NCBI RefSeq assembly: GCF_007859855.1
Contig: NZ_SJPK01000018.1
Coordinates: 1-64,000, forward strand
DNA: 64,000 bases
Direction of reading: 5' to 3'
DNA from: Allorhodopirellula solitaria
GTDB taxonomy: Bacteria; Planctomycetota; Planctomycetia; Pirellulales; Pirellulaceae
Position 1 is the first letter of the stretch. Every line of letters begins with the position of its first letter. The notes below the pieces were generated by a model. It was not told where the DNA came from, did no database searches, and was given only the letters and a program-made list of their open reading frames with translations. The translations under genes and the position numbers were made by a program. Below, in pieces: positions 18,727 to 27,511 of the stretch.

Positions 18727-19230
18727 CTATGAGCCGTGCTTCGCGTGCACGGCATCGTCATTTGACCGTCGTGGTACACCAGAGTCTAGCCAGCCCAAGA
18801 CTAGGTCGCAGGCGTGAAGCAATGGGTACCACGGCTTGGATCTCCTTTCCTCGAAGATGCGTTCGATCCGCCGGGAGAACTCCAACGGTACCGGATGTTC
18901 AAACCACGTACCCTCGCGTTCGGGAGTTTCGTACAGCGGGTTCTTTCCGGCGTTTAGTACAATACAAGCGACATGCGAGTAGTGATCCGAGGTTGCTTTC
19001 GCATAAGCGAGAGCGTCCAGTTCTGACTCGAACGGAATTGCTGATATCGCGTGCGGTTTGCGAATTTGCAGATGGGGGCGAAGACGGTTTAACAAGATGC
19101 CAGTGGATGCATCAATGTGAACAACCGAGAAGCACGGGGCTCGGTACCGTGCAGTCTGCTCACGCCTGCTGAACGATCGCCGGTCGGCACCCGCTGAGTG
19201 CTGGGAGGCTGGGTTCATGCCGCGAGCCAT
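18727..19230 (-). CDS. Hypothetical protein, second gene of a DinB-like pair
   Basis: 167 residues with no family I recognise. The middle part (SVVHIDASTGILLNRLRP ... SELDALAYAKATSDH ... WFEHPVP) has the composition and periodicity of a folded protein; both ends look loose. Its ATG lies six bases after the stop of the preceding gene, and that gene's last bases supply a GGAG ribosome-binding site, so the two are likely co-translated. No signal peptide or membrane segment. Confidence 0.5.
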   Translation of the reverse strand: MARGMNPASQHSAGADRRSFSRREQTARYRAPCFSVVHIDASTGILLNRLRPHLQIRKPHAISAIPFESELDALAYAKATSDHYSHVACIVLNAGKNPLYETPEREGTWFEHPVPLEFSRRIERIFEERRSKPWYPLLHACDLVLGWLDSGVPRRSNDDAVHAKHGS

Positions 19231-19236
19231 GTTTCG

Positions 19237-20352
19237 TCACTCCTCCGGCCAGCCCGCTAGCTCAAACTTCTTGATCGTGTTGGCGGTGTGTTCTTGGTAG
19301 TGTCTGTCCATCTGTACCAGCAACGCTCTCAGTGATGGCCAGCGGCTTCCCGGGGCTTTCTCGTCGGCTTTCATGCCATCGAGGAGGTAGGCGAACCGGC
19401 GACAAAATTCACTGACCCGTTGCATCTGCCGGGCTTCCTCGGCTCCGTCCCATTGCGGGTGGGCGAACTCGTAGTCCGCCGGCATCTGCTTGGGATTCAA
19501 GTTCATCACTGGGATTTCTGCATCGAACGCATGATAAATCTGCGAGAAGAACTGCAGCTGCCGCCCCATCATGTGCTCCACATTCCAGCGTGGAGTGTGG
19601 GTGCCGTTGGCGGGTTGAAAGTTCAGCTGTGCTGCCGAGAGTTCGGCGAATACCTTCTGGGAATCGCTGCAGGCGCCTTCCATGTTGTCAAACAAAGTTG
19701 TGAGGTCTGCGGGCATCTCCCACGGCGTGTGACTCAGCAGGATCGTCTTGGTCGCTTCTTCATCACGATCGGCCGCAGAGACCGCGAGCGTGTTGTGATC
19801 GAGCACTTCACTGCTGTTCTGTTGCGACTGAGCGATCATCAACGGGACGACGTAGCGTGGGTGCAAGAACTGCTGAGTCGACGCGGTTGGCTCGCTGGTC
19901 AGCTGGGCGGCGGAAGCATCGGTGATCACCAGCACGTCCACTTTCATCTCGCCGGGTACCTCGGATGCTTGCCATTGACGGGTCGCGATGATCACGCAGA
20001 CACCATCGACATTGATTTGCAAAGCGTTCTTGTCAATCGATTGGACGAACAGCGCGTTCGGGTCGTCGGCGTCGTAATCGCTTGCAGCGATCCATTCAGG
20101 TGCGGCTTGGTTGGGCGGCCGCGAAAGTATGTGATCGGTCGCATCGGTGATCTTGACCACGCGATCAGCCTCCGCCGAGAGGTCGGCGTCTGGCGTCCCG
20201 CCGGAGCTGACGATCACGTGCAACCCCCACTGTGTTTCGATGGAGACGATCCCGTCGTCCCAGGCTCGCACGGCAAGTGGGTCACCCTCGGCGGCGGATG
20301 CCTGACCGAGGAATAAGAAAATGATCAGAGGGCAGAGAAGAAGCCGGTTCAT
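19237..20352 (-). CDS. Secreted protein with C-terminal DinB-like domain
   Basis: 371 residues. A clear signal peptide (MNRLLLCPLIIFLFLGQASA, cleavage after ASA) marks it as exported. Residues about 25-200 form an uncharacterised domain. The C-terminal 150 residues (ELSAAQLNFQPANGTHTPRWNVEHMMG ... MDRHYQEHTANTIKKFE) match the DinB four-helix bundle, with His residues (EHM, DRHYQEH) in the positions used for metal binding. DinB proteins are usually cytoplasmic thiol transferases or damage-induced proteins, so an exported one with an added domain is unusual. Known in planctomycetes only as a hypothetical, as far as I can tell. Confidence 0.7.
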   Translation of the reverse strand: MNRLLLCPLIIFLFLGQASAAEGDPLAVRAWDDGIVSIETQWGLHVIVSSGGTPDADLSAEADRVVKITDATDHILSRPPNQAAPEWIAASDYDADDPNALFVQSIDKNALQINVDGVCVIIATRQWQASEVPGEMKVDVLVITDASAAQLTSEPTASTQQFLHPRYVVPLMIAQSQQNSSEVLDHNTLAVSAADRDEEATKTILLSHTPWEMPADLTTLFDNMEGACSDSQKVFAELSAAQLNFQPANGTHTPRWNVEHMMGRQLQFFSQIYHAFDAEIPVMNLNPKQMPADYEFAHPQWDGAEEARQMQRVSEFCRRFAYLLDGMKADEKAPGSRWPSLRALLVQMDRHYQEHTANTIKKFELAGWPEE

Positions 20353-20504
20353 GGACGAGGCCTGGGTTCGCGGTGGAAGCTTTGTTGATGGATCAGCGAT
20401 TCATTCTATCGGAAATGTCGCGTCTCCTGGCTCGCAGTCCAGCTGCACTTATCGTTGATGCATCCTGCGTTAGCAACGCACGATCAATCTCTGTCGTAGT
20501 GGAC

Positions 20505-20541
20505 GAGGCGACGAGTCCAAAGCCGCAGGACTCGTCGCCTC
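20505..20541. repeat. 14-bp perfect hairpin in a repeat-rich gap
   Basis: GAGGCGACGAGTCC and GGACTCGTCGCCTC pair perfectly around nine bases. A second hairpin (CTCCCGTGT ... ACACGGGGGAG, about 20632-20657) lies nearer the desaturase gene. The gap 20353-20715 has no gene. Its CGATCAAT...GGACGAGGCGACGAG layout recurs in looser form at about 40265-40320, so it is a dispersed family. Neither hairpin has a proper T-run. Confidence 0.6.
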
Positions 20542-20715
20542 CTGGTCATTACCCACAAAACCGGATCCCCTGTCAGCTTGTCTGATAGGGGAACGCGTGT
20601 CGATGGCGAGGTTTTCTAAATTCAAAACGTCGCCTCCCGTGTGACAAGCACACGGGGGAGCCAACTGGTGGGTAATCAACAGCTCGTCGCCCCGTCCACC
20701 ACGAGATTTGCTGCT

Positions 20716-21801
20716 CTAGGGCGTCAACGTCTTGCCCGGCACACTGACTGCCTTGGGACGCTGTACGTTTTTGGCCAATCCGCACATCTCAAACAAGCGG
20801 ATCACGCCCCAGGACATGTCGAACTCGTACCAGCGGTGGCCGTGACGGGCGGCGCGGGGGGCGGCATGGTGATTATTGTGCCAGCCTTCTCCATGGCTGA
20901 TCAATGCGACCAACCAGTTGTTGGTGCTGTGGTCGCGGGTTTCGTAGTTGCGGTATCCAAAGACATGGCCGAGAGAATTAACCGACCAGGTACCGTGCAA
21001 AACAAAGACGGTGCGAACAGCGACCGCCCATACGGCCCAGCTCAAGTAGTAGCGTCCTGCCTCAGACCAATCCCCGCCGCTGACGATCAGCCCGAGCAGT
21101 CCACCGATCAGCGAGATGATGACCGCATGAGCGAGAAAGACGAAGAACCAGCCATCCTTGCGTTCGAGTTTCAGGTAGAAGGGGTCACGCAAGAGATCGC
21201 GAACATAGCGTTCATAGTGGCTCGTCCGATCGAGGTCGCGATGCCGGCAGACGACCCAGCCCATGTGCCCCCATAGGAAACTGGCGAGCGGCGAGTGAGG
21301 GTCGGGCTGGTGATCGGAATGCTGGTGATGCATGCGATGGATTGCCACCCACCGCGCGGGGCTGTCTTGCATATTGCACATCCCGCACACCGCCAGGGAA
21401 TGTTCGAGCCACCTGGGGCAGGTGAACCCGCGATGGGTCAGCAGGCGATGATAGCCGATCGTGATCCCCATCATGCCGAAGAGGAAGTGTCCCGCGATAC
21501 CTGCGATCAATCCCGACCAGGTAAACAGATAGCTGGCGAAGGGGGGCACGAAGGCGAGCAGGGCCACGACGTGCACGACCGTCAGCACGATCAAATACTT
21601 CCACATGATCTGCAGCGGCTCAGTCGCCTCGGGCCGCGGTAGCCGCTGGGGATCGTGACCGGAGAGCTTATCGTCTTGATAGAGCAGTTCGTCGCCCATC
21701 GGGTCGTACTGGGCAGCGGCCTGGTCGCCTGGAGAGCTACCGGACGGCGTCGATTTTGCAATCGGCCGGGAGTCGGGTGGCGTCAGTTCGGAGGTCGGCA
21801 T
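20716..21801 (-). CDS. Membrane fatty acid desaturase (acyl-CoA delta-9 type)
   Basis: 361 residues. All three histidine boxes of the membrane desaturase family are present: HRLLTH, HRMHHQHSD and HNNHHA. Hydrophobic pairs flank them (YLIVLTVVHVVALLAFV, LFTWSGLIAGIAGHFLFG, AVIISLIGGLLGLIVSG). The layout fits stearoyl-CoA/acyl-lipid delta-9 desaturases, which insert a double bond with a di-iron centre in the membrane. The first 65 residues are hydrophilic and Pro/Ser-rich, an extension not needed for activity. Transcribed alone. Confidence 0.9.
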   Translation of the reverse strand: MPTSELTPPDSRPIAKSTPSGSSPGDQAAAQYDPMGDELLYQDDKLSGHDPQRLPRPEATEPLQIMWKYLIVLTVVHVVALLAFVPPFASYLFTWSGLIAGIAGHFLFGMMGITIGYHRLLTHRGFTCPRWLEHSLAVCGMCNMQDSPARWVAIHRMHHQHSDHQPDPHSPLASFLWGHMGWVVCRHRDLDRTSHYERYVRDLLRDPFYLKLERKDGWFFVFLAHAVIISLIGGLLGLIVSGGDWSEAGRYYLSWAVWAVAVRTVFVLHGTWSVNSLGHVFGYRNYETRDHSTNNWLVALISHGEGWHNNHHAAPRAARHGHRWYEFDMSWGVIRLFEMCGLAKNVQRPKAVSVPGKTLTP

Positions 21802-21977
21802 CGGCAGCGTCTCAAACTCGAGTGGACGAGAAATAATAGCGGGTTGAAGAAATAGCGGCTTTCACCGCGTTTCTTGCCATCCCAATCTAGTCATCGGCAG
21901 CGACGAGGTCGAATCGAATTCAATTTTCCAATGCGCGGAATATCCGCACAGTAGCCAATCGAGGGGGTTTCGAGTGC

Positions 21978-23600
21978 TCAGCTCATCCAGGTCGGCAGTT
22001 CGCCTGCAGCGGGCAGCTCGATCAGCTTCGTCTGCTGGATCGCGTCGATTTCCATCAATTCGTTGACCACGGCATTGGGGACGTCGCCGTCGACGCTGAG
22101 CACGCCGATCGCTTGGCCGCCGGGTGCATCGCCTTCACGGCCCACTGCCATCTGGGCGATATTGACGCCATTTTTGCCGAATACGGTACCGACACTGCCA
22201 ATGATGCCGGGCACGTCTTTGTGGGCGAAGACGAACAACCGCCCGTCGAGGAAGGACTCGAGACGGTATCCGTCGAGCAGGATCAGCCGCGGCATCCCGT
22301 GGCCGAGCACAGCGGCCCCGGCACTGACCGATTTCCCACCGCCGGATACTTCCGCAATGATGCTGCTGGTGAAGGCGCTCTGGTCGCTGTTGTGTTCGAT
22401 ACTCAGTTCGATGCCACGTTCTTTCGAGAGCATTTCTGAATTGATCACGTTGACATCTTCGACCACCCGTTCGAGCAGTCCGGCACAGAAGGCGTTGGTC
22501 AGCACGCGGGTATCTTTGCCTGCGACATCACCGCGATATCGCAATCGGATTTGGTCGATACCGCCGCCATGCCACTGGTGGATCAGCAGGCCGAGTCGGT
22601 GAGCGATGTTGAGATAGCTGCGCAGTTCGCTGAGCGTTTTCGGATCCAGCGACGCGACATTGACGCTGTGCCGGATCTCGCCAGTTTGCAGGTAGTTGAT
22701 CAGCAGGTGGATGCCTTCGACGGCGACTTGGGTCTGGGCTTCCTCGGTGCTGGCGCCGAGGTGTGGCGTGCAGCAAGTGCCTGGCATTTGGAACAGCGGG
22801 CTGTCTGTGCAGGGCTCGTTTTCGTAAACGTCCAAGGCCACGCCACCGAGCTTGCCGCTCTCGAGTCCCGTCACGAGGGCGGCTTCGTCGTAGATGCCTC
22901 CGCGAGCGACGTTGACCACCCGCAGCCCCGGTTTGACTTTGTCGAGTTGTGCCATGCCGATCAACCCCTTGGTCTCCGGCGTCAGGGGCGTGTGGACGGT
23001 CAGGTAATCGATCTTTGGCAGCATCTCGTCGACGGTCTCGACCCGTTTCACTTTCAGTGATTCGGCTTGATCGTCGGTGAGGAAGGGATCGAAGGCGACG
23101 ACGTTCATGTCAAATGCTTGGGCGCGGGCAGCAACTTCGCGGCCGATGCGCCCCATGCCGACGACGCCGAGAGTTTTCCCTGCGAGTTGGTTGCCCATGT
23201 AGGCTTTGCGGTCCCAGCGGCCTTCGGCCAAGCTTTGATGGGCAGGCGCGATGTTGCGGCTCAGGGCGAGCATCATCGCGAAGGTGTGTTCGGCGGTCGA
23301 AACCGTGTTCCCCGCGGGCGTGTTCATGACGACGATCCCACGACGCGTCGCAGCGGCTTTGTCGATATTATCGGTCCCCACCCCCGCTCGCACCAAGGCT
23401 CGCATCCGCGTGTTGCCTTCGAGCGATTCCGGCGTGATCTTCACGCCGCTGCGCAGGATCGCTCCATCGAACTCGTTGAGAGCTTGCCGTAGCTCTTCGC
23501 CTTTGAGTTTGGTGCGGACCTCGTATTCGACACCCGGAGCGGCTGCGAGTAGGTCAAGTCCTTCTTGGGCGATGTCGTCGAGAACTAAGATGCGATGCAT
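21978..23600 (-). CDS. serA: D-3-phosphoglycerate dehydrogenase
   Basis: 540 residues from the ATG at 23598-23600 (MHRILVLDDIAQEGLDLL); the longer open frame adds a low-quality N-terminus. NAD-binding motif GVVGMGRIGREVA, followed by the catalytic Arg/Glu/His segments of 2-hydroxyacid dehydrogenases (VNVARGGIYDE, HLGASTEEAQ). After about residue 320 come the intervening domain and a C-terminal ACT domain (LFVFAHKDVPGIIGSVGTVF), the long SerA type. First step of serine synthesis. It lies 150 bases downstream of serC on the same strand, so the two likely form an operon. Confidence 0.95.
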   Translation of the reverse strand: MHRILVLDDIAQEGLDLLAAAPGVEYEVRTKLKGEELRQALNEFDGAILRSGVKITPESLEGNTRMRALVRAGVGTDNIDKAAATRRGIVVMNTPAGNTVSTAEHTFAMMLALSRNIAPAHQSLAEGRWDRKAYMGNQLAGKTLGVVGMGRIGREVAARAQAFDMNVVAFDPFLTDDQAESLKVKRVETVDEMLPKIDYLTVHTPLTPETKGLIGMAQLDKVKPGLRVVNVARGGIYDEAALVTGLESGKLGGVALDVYENEPCTDSPLFQMPGTCCTPHLGASTEEAQTQVAVEGIHLLINYLQTGEIRHSVNVASLDPKTLSELRSYLNIAHRLGLLIHQWHGGGIDQIRLRYRGDVAGKDTRVLTNAFCAGLLERVVEDVNVINSEMLSKERGIELSIEHNSDQSAFTSSIIAEVSGGGKSVSAGAAVLGHGMPRLILLDGYRLESFLDGRLFVFAHKDVPGIIGSVGTVFGKNGVNIAQMAVGREGDAPGGQAIGVLSVDGDVPNAVVNELMEIDAIQQTKLIELPAAGELPTWMS

Positions 23601-23750
23601 GGCAATTGCGTGGGGAAGTTTGGGAGGTTGAGAGTAGAGGAGGGATGGAGCCGCACCGCCTGGCGAAGCGGGTTCGCGAAACGCGCCGGTGCCCGGGAAC
23701 ACTCCGCTCATGGTTTCCATGGGCAGCCCGGACACGATCGATGGACGCTT

Positions 23751-24869
23751 CTAGCCGTTGGCGGCTGCGAAATCGGTCATGAATTGACCCAGCGTCTCGA
23801 CGCCTTCACGCGGCATCGCGTTGTAGATGCTCGCCCGGATGCCACCGACGCTGCGGTGTCCCTTGAGAGCTGCCAGGCGATGAGTCGCCGCCTCGGCAAT
23901 GAACTTCGCTGTCAAATCATCCGAAGGTAGATTGAATGTAACATTCATCAACGAGCGACAATCCTGTTGAGCATGGCCCCGATAGAACCCGTTGCTGCCA
24001 TCGATGATCTTGTAGAGCGAATCAGATTTCTCGCGGTTGATCTTCTCCATCGCTTCGAGGCCACCGATTTCATCGCGCAGCCAGCGAGCGACTTTGCCCA
24101 AGACGTAAATGGCGAATGTCGGAGGCGTGTTCCACTCGGAATCGTTGTCGTGGTGGTTTTTGTAATAGAGATAACCGGGCGTGTTGGGATCAGCGCGCTC
24201 GAGGAGATCCTTTCGCATCACCACCATGGTCACGCCCGCCGGGCCGGCGTTCTTCTGCGCACAGGCGTAGAGCAGTCCATAGCGGTCGACGGGCACGGGG
24301 CGACAGAGTAAATCGCTCGACGCGTCGCTGACCAAGGGAACCGAATCTGGGCAATCCGGTTCGCTGGGGTACTGAACCCCTTGAATCGTCTCGTTGCTGC
24401 AGTAATACAAATACGCGGCATCGTCGCTCACCGTGTAATCCGAGGCGGTGGGCAAGCGATCGTAGTTGGTCTCCTTCGCGTCGTAGATGGCGACGGCATC
24501 GCCTTCCTTTTTGGCTTCAGCGATGGCTTTTTTGCCCCAGGATCCCGTCAGCAGGTACTCGGCTCGCTTGCCGCTGCCGCGGAGCAAATTGGCGGCGATC
24601 GCCGAGAACTGCAGGGTCGCTCCGCCCTGCATGAACATCACGCTGTAGTCCTCGCTGATACCCAGCAGGCTCCGCAGGGTGTCCTGAGCGTCATGCAAAA
24701 TGTCAACAAACAGCTTGTCGCGGTGGCTAATTTCCAGCAACGAGGCACCCGCTCCCGGCAAACACAGCATCTCGTCTTGCACCTCGCGGAGCACCGATTC
24801 GGGCAACGCAGCCGGTCCGGCAGAGAAGTTGAATACGCGGTTGGTGGCGGAGGAAGCCGAAGCGGTCAT
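23751..24869 (-). CDS. serC: Phosphoserine aminotransferase
   Basis: 372 residues, normal length. The N-terminus RVFNFSAGPAALPESVL is the SerC hallmark. MFMQGGATLQFSAIA and the PLP-lysine region (YACAQKNAGPAGVTMVV) fit class V aminotransferases. The C-terminal HRSVGGIRASIYNAMP holds the phosphate-binding Arg segment. Second step of serine synthesis, using the product of the downstream serA gene. Confidence 0.95.
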   Translation of the reverse strand: MTASASSATNRVFNFSAGPAALPESVLREVQDEMLCLPGAGASLLEISHRDKLFVDILHDAQDTLRSLLGISEDYSVMFMQGGATLQFSAIAANLLRGSGKRAEYLLTGSWGKKAIAEAKKEGDAVAIYDAKETNYDRLPTASDYTVSDDAAYLYYCSNETIQGVQYPSEPDCPDSVPLVSDASSDLLCRPVPVDRYGLLYACAQKNAGPAGVTMVVMRKDLLERADPNTPGYLYYKNHHDNDSEWNTPPTFAIYVLGKVARWLRDEIGGLEAMEKINREKSDSLYKIIDGSNGFYRGHAQQDCRSLMNVTFNLPSDDLTAKFIAEAATHRLAALKGHRSVGGIRASIYNAMPREGVETLGQFMTDFAAANG

Positions 24870-24972
24870 GCGAAGAACTCTTTATGGAAAGAGTGATGGG
24901 GGAAGGGGGAAAGCGTCCGGTCGGGCTGGATTCTATGCTTCGTACCCATTTCGTGAAAGGCAACACATCTTT

Positions 24973-25863
24973 CTACGCAAACTTTCGATTCCAACCGCCG
25001 TTGACGTTGACCGTCTGGCCAGTGACGAATCCCGCTTCGGGCCGGCTCAGGTAGGCGACCGCAGCAGCCACGTCGCTGGGCCGGCCCCAGCGGCCCATCA
25101 ATGCTTGGGTCGTCGCACGCTCGTTCCAGTACTCGCTCGTTGACTCACCCCAGGCGGTCTGGATCCAGCCCGGAGCAACAGTGTTGACCCGTACCCGCGG
25201 CGCGAGCGTTTGGGCGAGACTTGCGGCGAAGGCCATCACGGCGGCTTTGACCGGACCAAACATCATTCCGGCGTCGCCCTCCATCCCCTCGGCGGCCTGG
25301 TCCCAGCCGATGAAGACCATCGAGGGCGTGGCAGCTGCCCCCTCGCCAGCGTTCTCGCTGTGCTCCTTTTCTCCTCGCTCCTTCTCGTCTTGCTTTTGCT
25401 CGCCGGGTTCTGGCTCGCCGGGTTCTGGTTCGCCGTGTTCTGGCCGATCTTGCTCGGCCATTGCCGGGCCGACGATCCGCGAGACCGCGGCGGTGCCACA
25501 CAGATCCACATCGAGCAGCCAGCGCAGCTTCTCGTGAAACGACCAAGCGGCGGGCTCGCCGGTCAAAACGTCGGCGCCGGCGTTGTTCACCCAAGTATCG
25601 ATCGGCCCCATTTGATCGAGAGCGTTCTGAGCGAACTTTTCAGCTGTGGGAATCTTGCTCAAATCGGCAGCCATGATCTGGCAATCCACGCCCATGCCTC
25701 GGACTTCGTTGGCAGTGGCCTCGGCGCCGGCGCGGTTGCAGCGATAGTGGATCAGCATCCGTGTTGGTGTCGGCCTCGGGCGAGCGACAGTGTCCGCGGC
25801 CAAACGGATCGCTATCGCGCGACCGATCCCGCTACTTGCGCCCGTAACGACGATGCCTGCCAT
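24973..25863 (-). CDS. SDR-family protein with atypical active site
   Basis: 296 residues from the ATG at 25861-25863. The Rossmann start (IVVTGASSGIGRAIAIRLA), the NNAGA motif and the end (GFVTGQTVNVNGGWNRKFA) are typical of FabG-like SDRs. The usual YxxxK is replaced by FGPVK, so the catalytic Tyr is Phe, and the usual Ser position reads in FIGWDQAAEG. A 45-residue Glu/Pro/Gly/Lys-rich insertion (about 139-183) sits just before that strand. Both features make ordinary oxidoreductase activity doubtful. It lies 46 bases downstream of the sigma-54 regulator gene, on the same strand. Confidence 0.8.
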   Translation of the reverse strand: MAGIVVTGASSGIGRAIAIRLAADTVARPRPTPTRMLIHYRCNRAGAEATANEVRGMGVDCQIMAADLSKIPTAEKFAQNALDQMGPIDTWVNNAGADVLTGEPAAWSFHEKLRWLLDVDLCGTAAVSRIVGPAMAEQDRPEHGEPEPGEPEPGEQKQDEKERGEKEHSENAGEGAAATPSMVFIGWDQAAEGMEGDAGMMFGPVKAAVMAFAASLAQTLAPRVRVNTVAPGWIQTAWGESTSEYWNERATTQALMGRWGRPSDVAAAVAYLSRPEAGFVTGQTVNVNGGWNRKFA

Positions 25864-25909
25864 GAGATCGATTTGCCTGGAAAGAGGTCGCGGGTGGGTG
25901 CGGCCGCCA

Positions 25910-27382
25910 TCATAACGCGTATTGCAATCGAGGGTCATCCAGGCCGAGTCGTTTCATCTTCTTGTAGAGCGTGGTGCGATTGATCTCAAGTTCATCGGCG
26001 GTGGCCGCCCGGTTCCAAGCATGGCGGCGGAGCGATTGAAGAATGATTTCGCGTTCGGGAAACTCCAGTGCCTCGCGGAGGCTCCGCCCGCTGGTCGAAT
26101 CTGCGGTGGCACCCCACCGGGACGCGCCCGGCTCACTCGTCACCGCGGCCCGCGGAGACGCCAGCTCGCGGTCCTGGCGATTGGGGGTCCCAAAAGCATT
26201 CGGGTTCCCCAATACTTCCGGGGCGAGATCTCCGATACCGAGTACACGCTCACTGCTCAGCAAGACGGCTCGCTCGACGACGTTTTCGAGCTGGCGGACA
26301 TTGCCGGGCCAGTGATAGGACTGCAGTGCAGCCAAGGCTTCTCGATCGAATCCCTCGACATCACGGGACGCCGTCAGGGCCGCCTCGCGTACGAAGTGTT
26401 CGACGAGCAAAGGGATGTCGCTACGCCGTTCTCGCAGCGGCGGCAAGGCGATCCGAATCACATTGATCCGGTAGTACAAATCTTGCCGGAAGGTCCCGTT
26501 GGCGACACTGCTCTCGAGATCCTGATTGGTTGCCAAAATCACACGCGTGTCACTTTGACGTGTTTCCATCCCACCGAGTGGCTCGAACTGGAATTCCTGC
26601 AACACCCGCAGCAGTTTGACCTGCATGGCGGGCGTGGATGTCCCGATCTCGTCGAGGAATAAGGTGCCGCGATCGGCCAATTCGAATTTGCCGATTCGAT
26701 CCGTCGCCGCGCCGGTGTAGGCACCCGCCACATGGCCAAACAATTCGCTCTCGAGCAAGGTGTCCGGTAACGCCCCGCAGGCCACCTCGACGAAGGGGCC
26801 CGCCCGCCGCGAGCTGCGGTGATGGATCGCGCGGGCGATCATGCTCTTGCCCGTGCCGTTCTCGCCTGTGATCAAGATCGAAGCCTGCGTATCGGCAACG
26901 CTGTCGATCACATCGAAAATTTTCGTCATCCGGTAGTCATGGCTGAGAATATTCTCGAGCCCACTGCGGCGGTCGAGTTGCTTGCGCAGCGACTCGTTCT
27001 TCTGTTCGACTTGACGATGGTTGATCGCCCGATCGATTGCCAGCAGCAACTCGTCATCGGCCACCGGCTTGGTCAATAGGTCAAACGCACCGGCGCGAAC
27101 GGCTTCCACGGCCGTGTGCGGACCGGCGTAGCCTGTCATGACCAGAATGGCGGTCGAGGGATGCTGCTTCGCGGTAAAGCGGATCAGATCAAAACCATCC
27201 TCGTCAGCGATTCGCAGGTCCGTGATGACCACATCGAATGACTCCTCGCTGAGCCGCTGGCGGGCTTGACGGAGATCCGCCGCGATCTCCACCGAAAATG
27301 TCTTCCCTGCCAACCAATCACAAAGCGATTGCGCCAGATGGGCATCGTCATCAACAAGCAGAATTCGGGTGGTTTGGTTCAT
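25910..27382 (-). CDS. Sigma-54-dependent response regulator (NtrC family)
   Basis: 490 residues from the ATG at 27380-27382. The receiver domain (about 5-120) has the acidic pair at 11-13, phospho-acceptor Asp55 (VVITDLRIAD) and Lys in LTKPV. The AAA+ domain (about 145-385) carries Walker A GENGTGKS, the sigma-54 contact loop GAYTGA (Tyr variant of GAFTGA), and LFLDEIG. A Fis-type helix-turn-helix closes the protein (RAATADELEINRTTLYKKMKRLGL). No sensor kinase is adjacent. A sigma-54-type promoter at 37605-37622 shows that such promoters exist in this genome, but nothing links the two directly. Confidence 0.93.
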   Translation of the reverse strand: MNQTTRILLVDDDAHLAQSLCDWLAGKTFSVEIAADLRQARQRLSEESFDVVITDLRIADEDGFDLIRFTAKQHPSTAILVMTGYAGPHTAVEAVRAGAFDLLTKPVADDELLLAIDRAINHRQVEQKNESLRKQLDRRSGLENILSHDYRMTKIFDVIDSVADTQASILITGENGTGKSMIARAIHHRSSRRAGPFVEVACGALPDTLLESELFGHVAGAYTGAATDRIGKFELADRGTLFLDEIGTSTPAMQVKLLRVLQEFQFEPLGGMETRQSDTRVILATNQDLESSVANGTFRQDLYYRINVIRIALPPLRERRSDIPLLVEHFVREAALTASRDVEGFDREALAALQSYHWPGNVRQLENVVERAVLLSSERVLGIGDLAPEVLGNPNAFGTPNRQDRELASPRAAVTSEPGASRWGATADSTSGRSLREALEFPEREIILQSLRRHAWNRAATADELEINRTTLYKKMKRLGLDDPRLQYAL

Positions 27383-27451
27383 GGACGGTTTCCGGAGCAA
27401 CGTGAGCGAGTGCGTCTACTCAATTACTTAGGTCAGAAAACCGGCAAAGTC

Positions 27452-27503
27452 AAAAAAGAAGGTGCCCGGCGCGGCTGCGAATCACGAAAGCAGCACCGGG
27501 CAC
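27452..27503 (-). terminator. Terminator after the first DUF1559 gene
   Basis: On the minus strand GTGCCCGG (27503-27496) and CCGGGCAC (27469-27462) form an 8-bp stem around a 26-base loop, followed after four bases by six T (27457-27452). It starts nine bases after the stop of the DUF1559 gene. Confidence 0.6.
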
Positions 27504-27511
27504 AGACTCCC

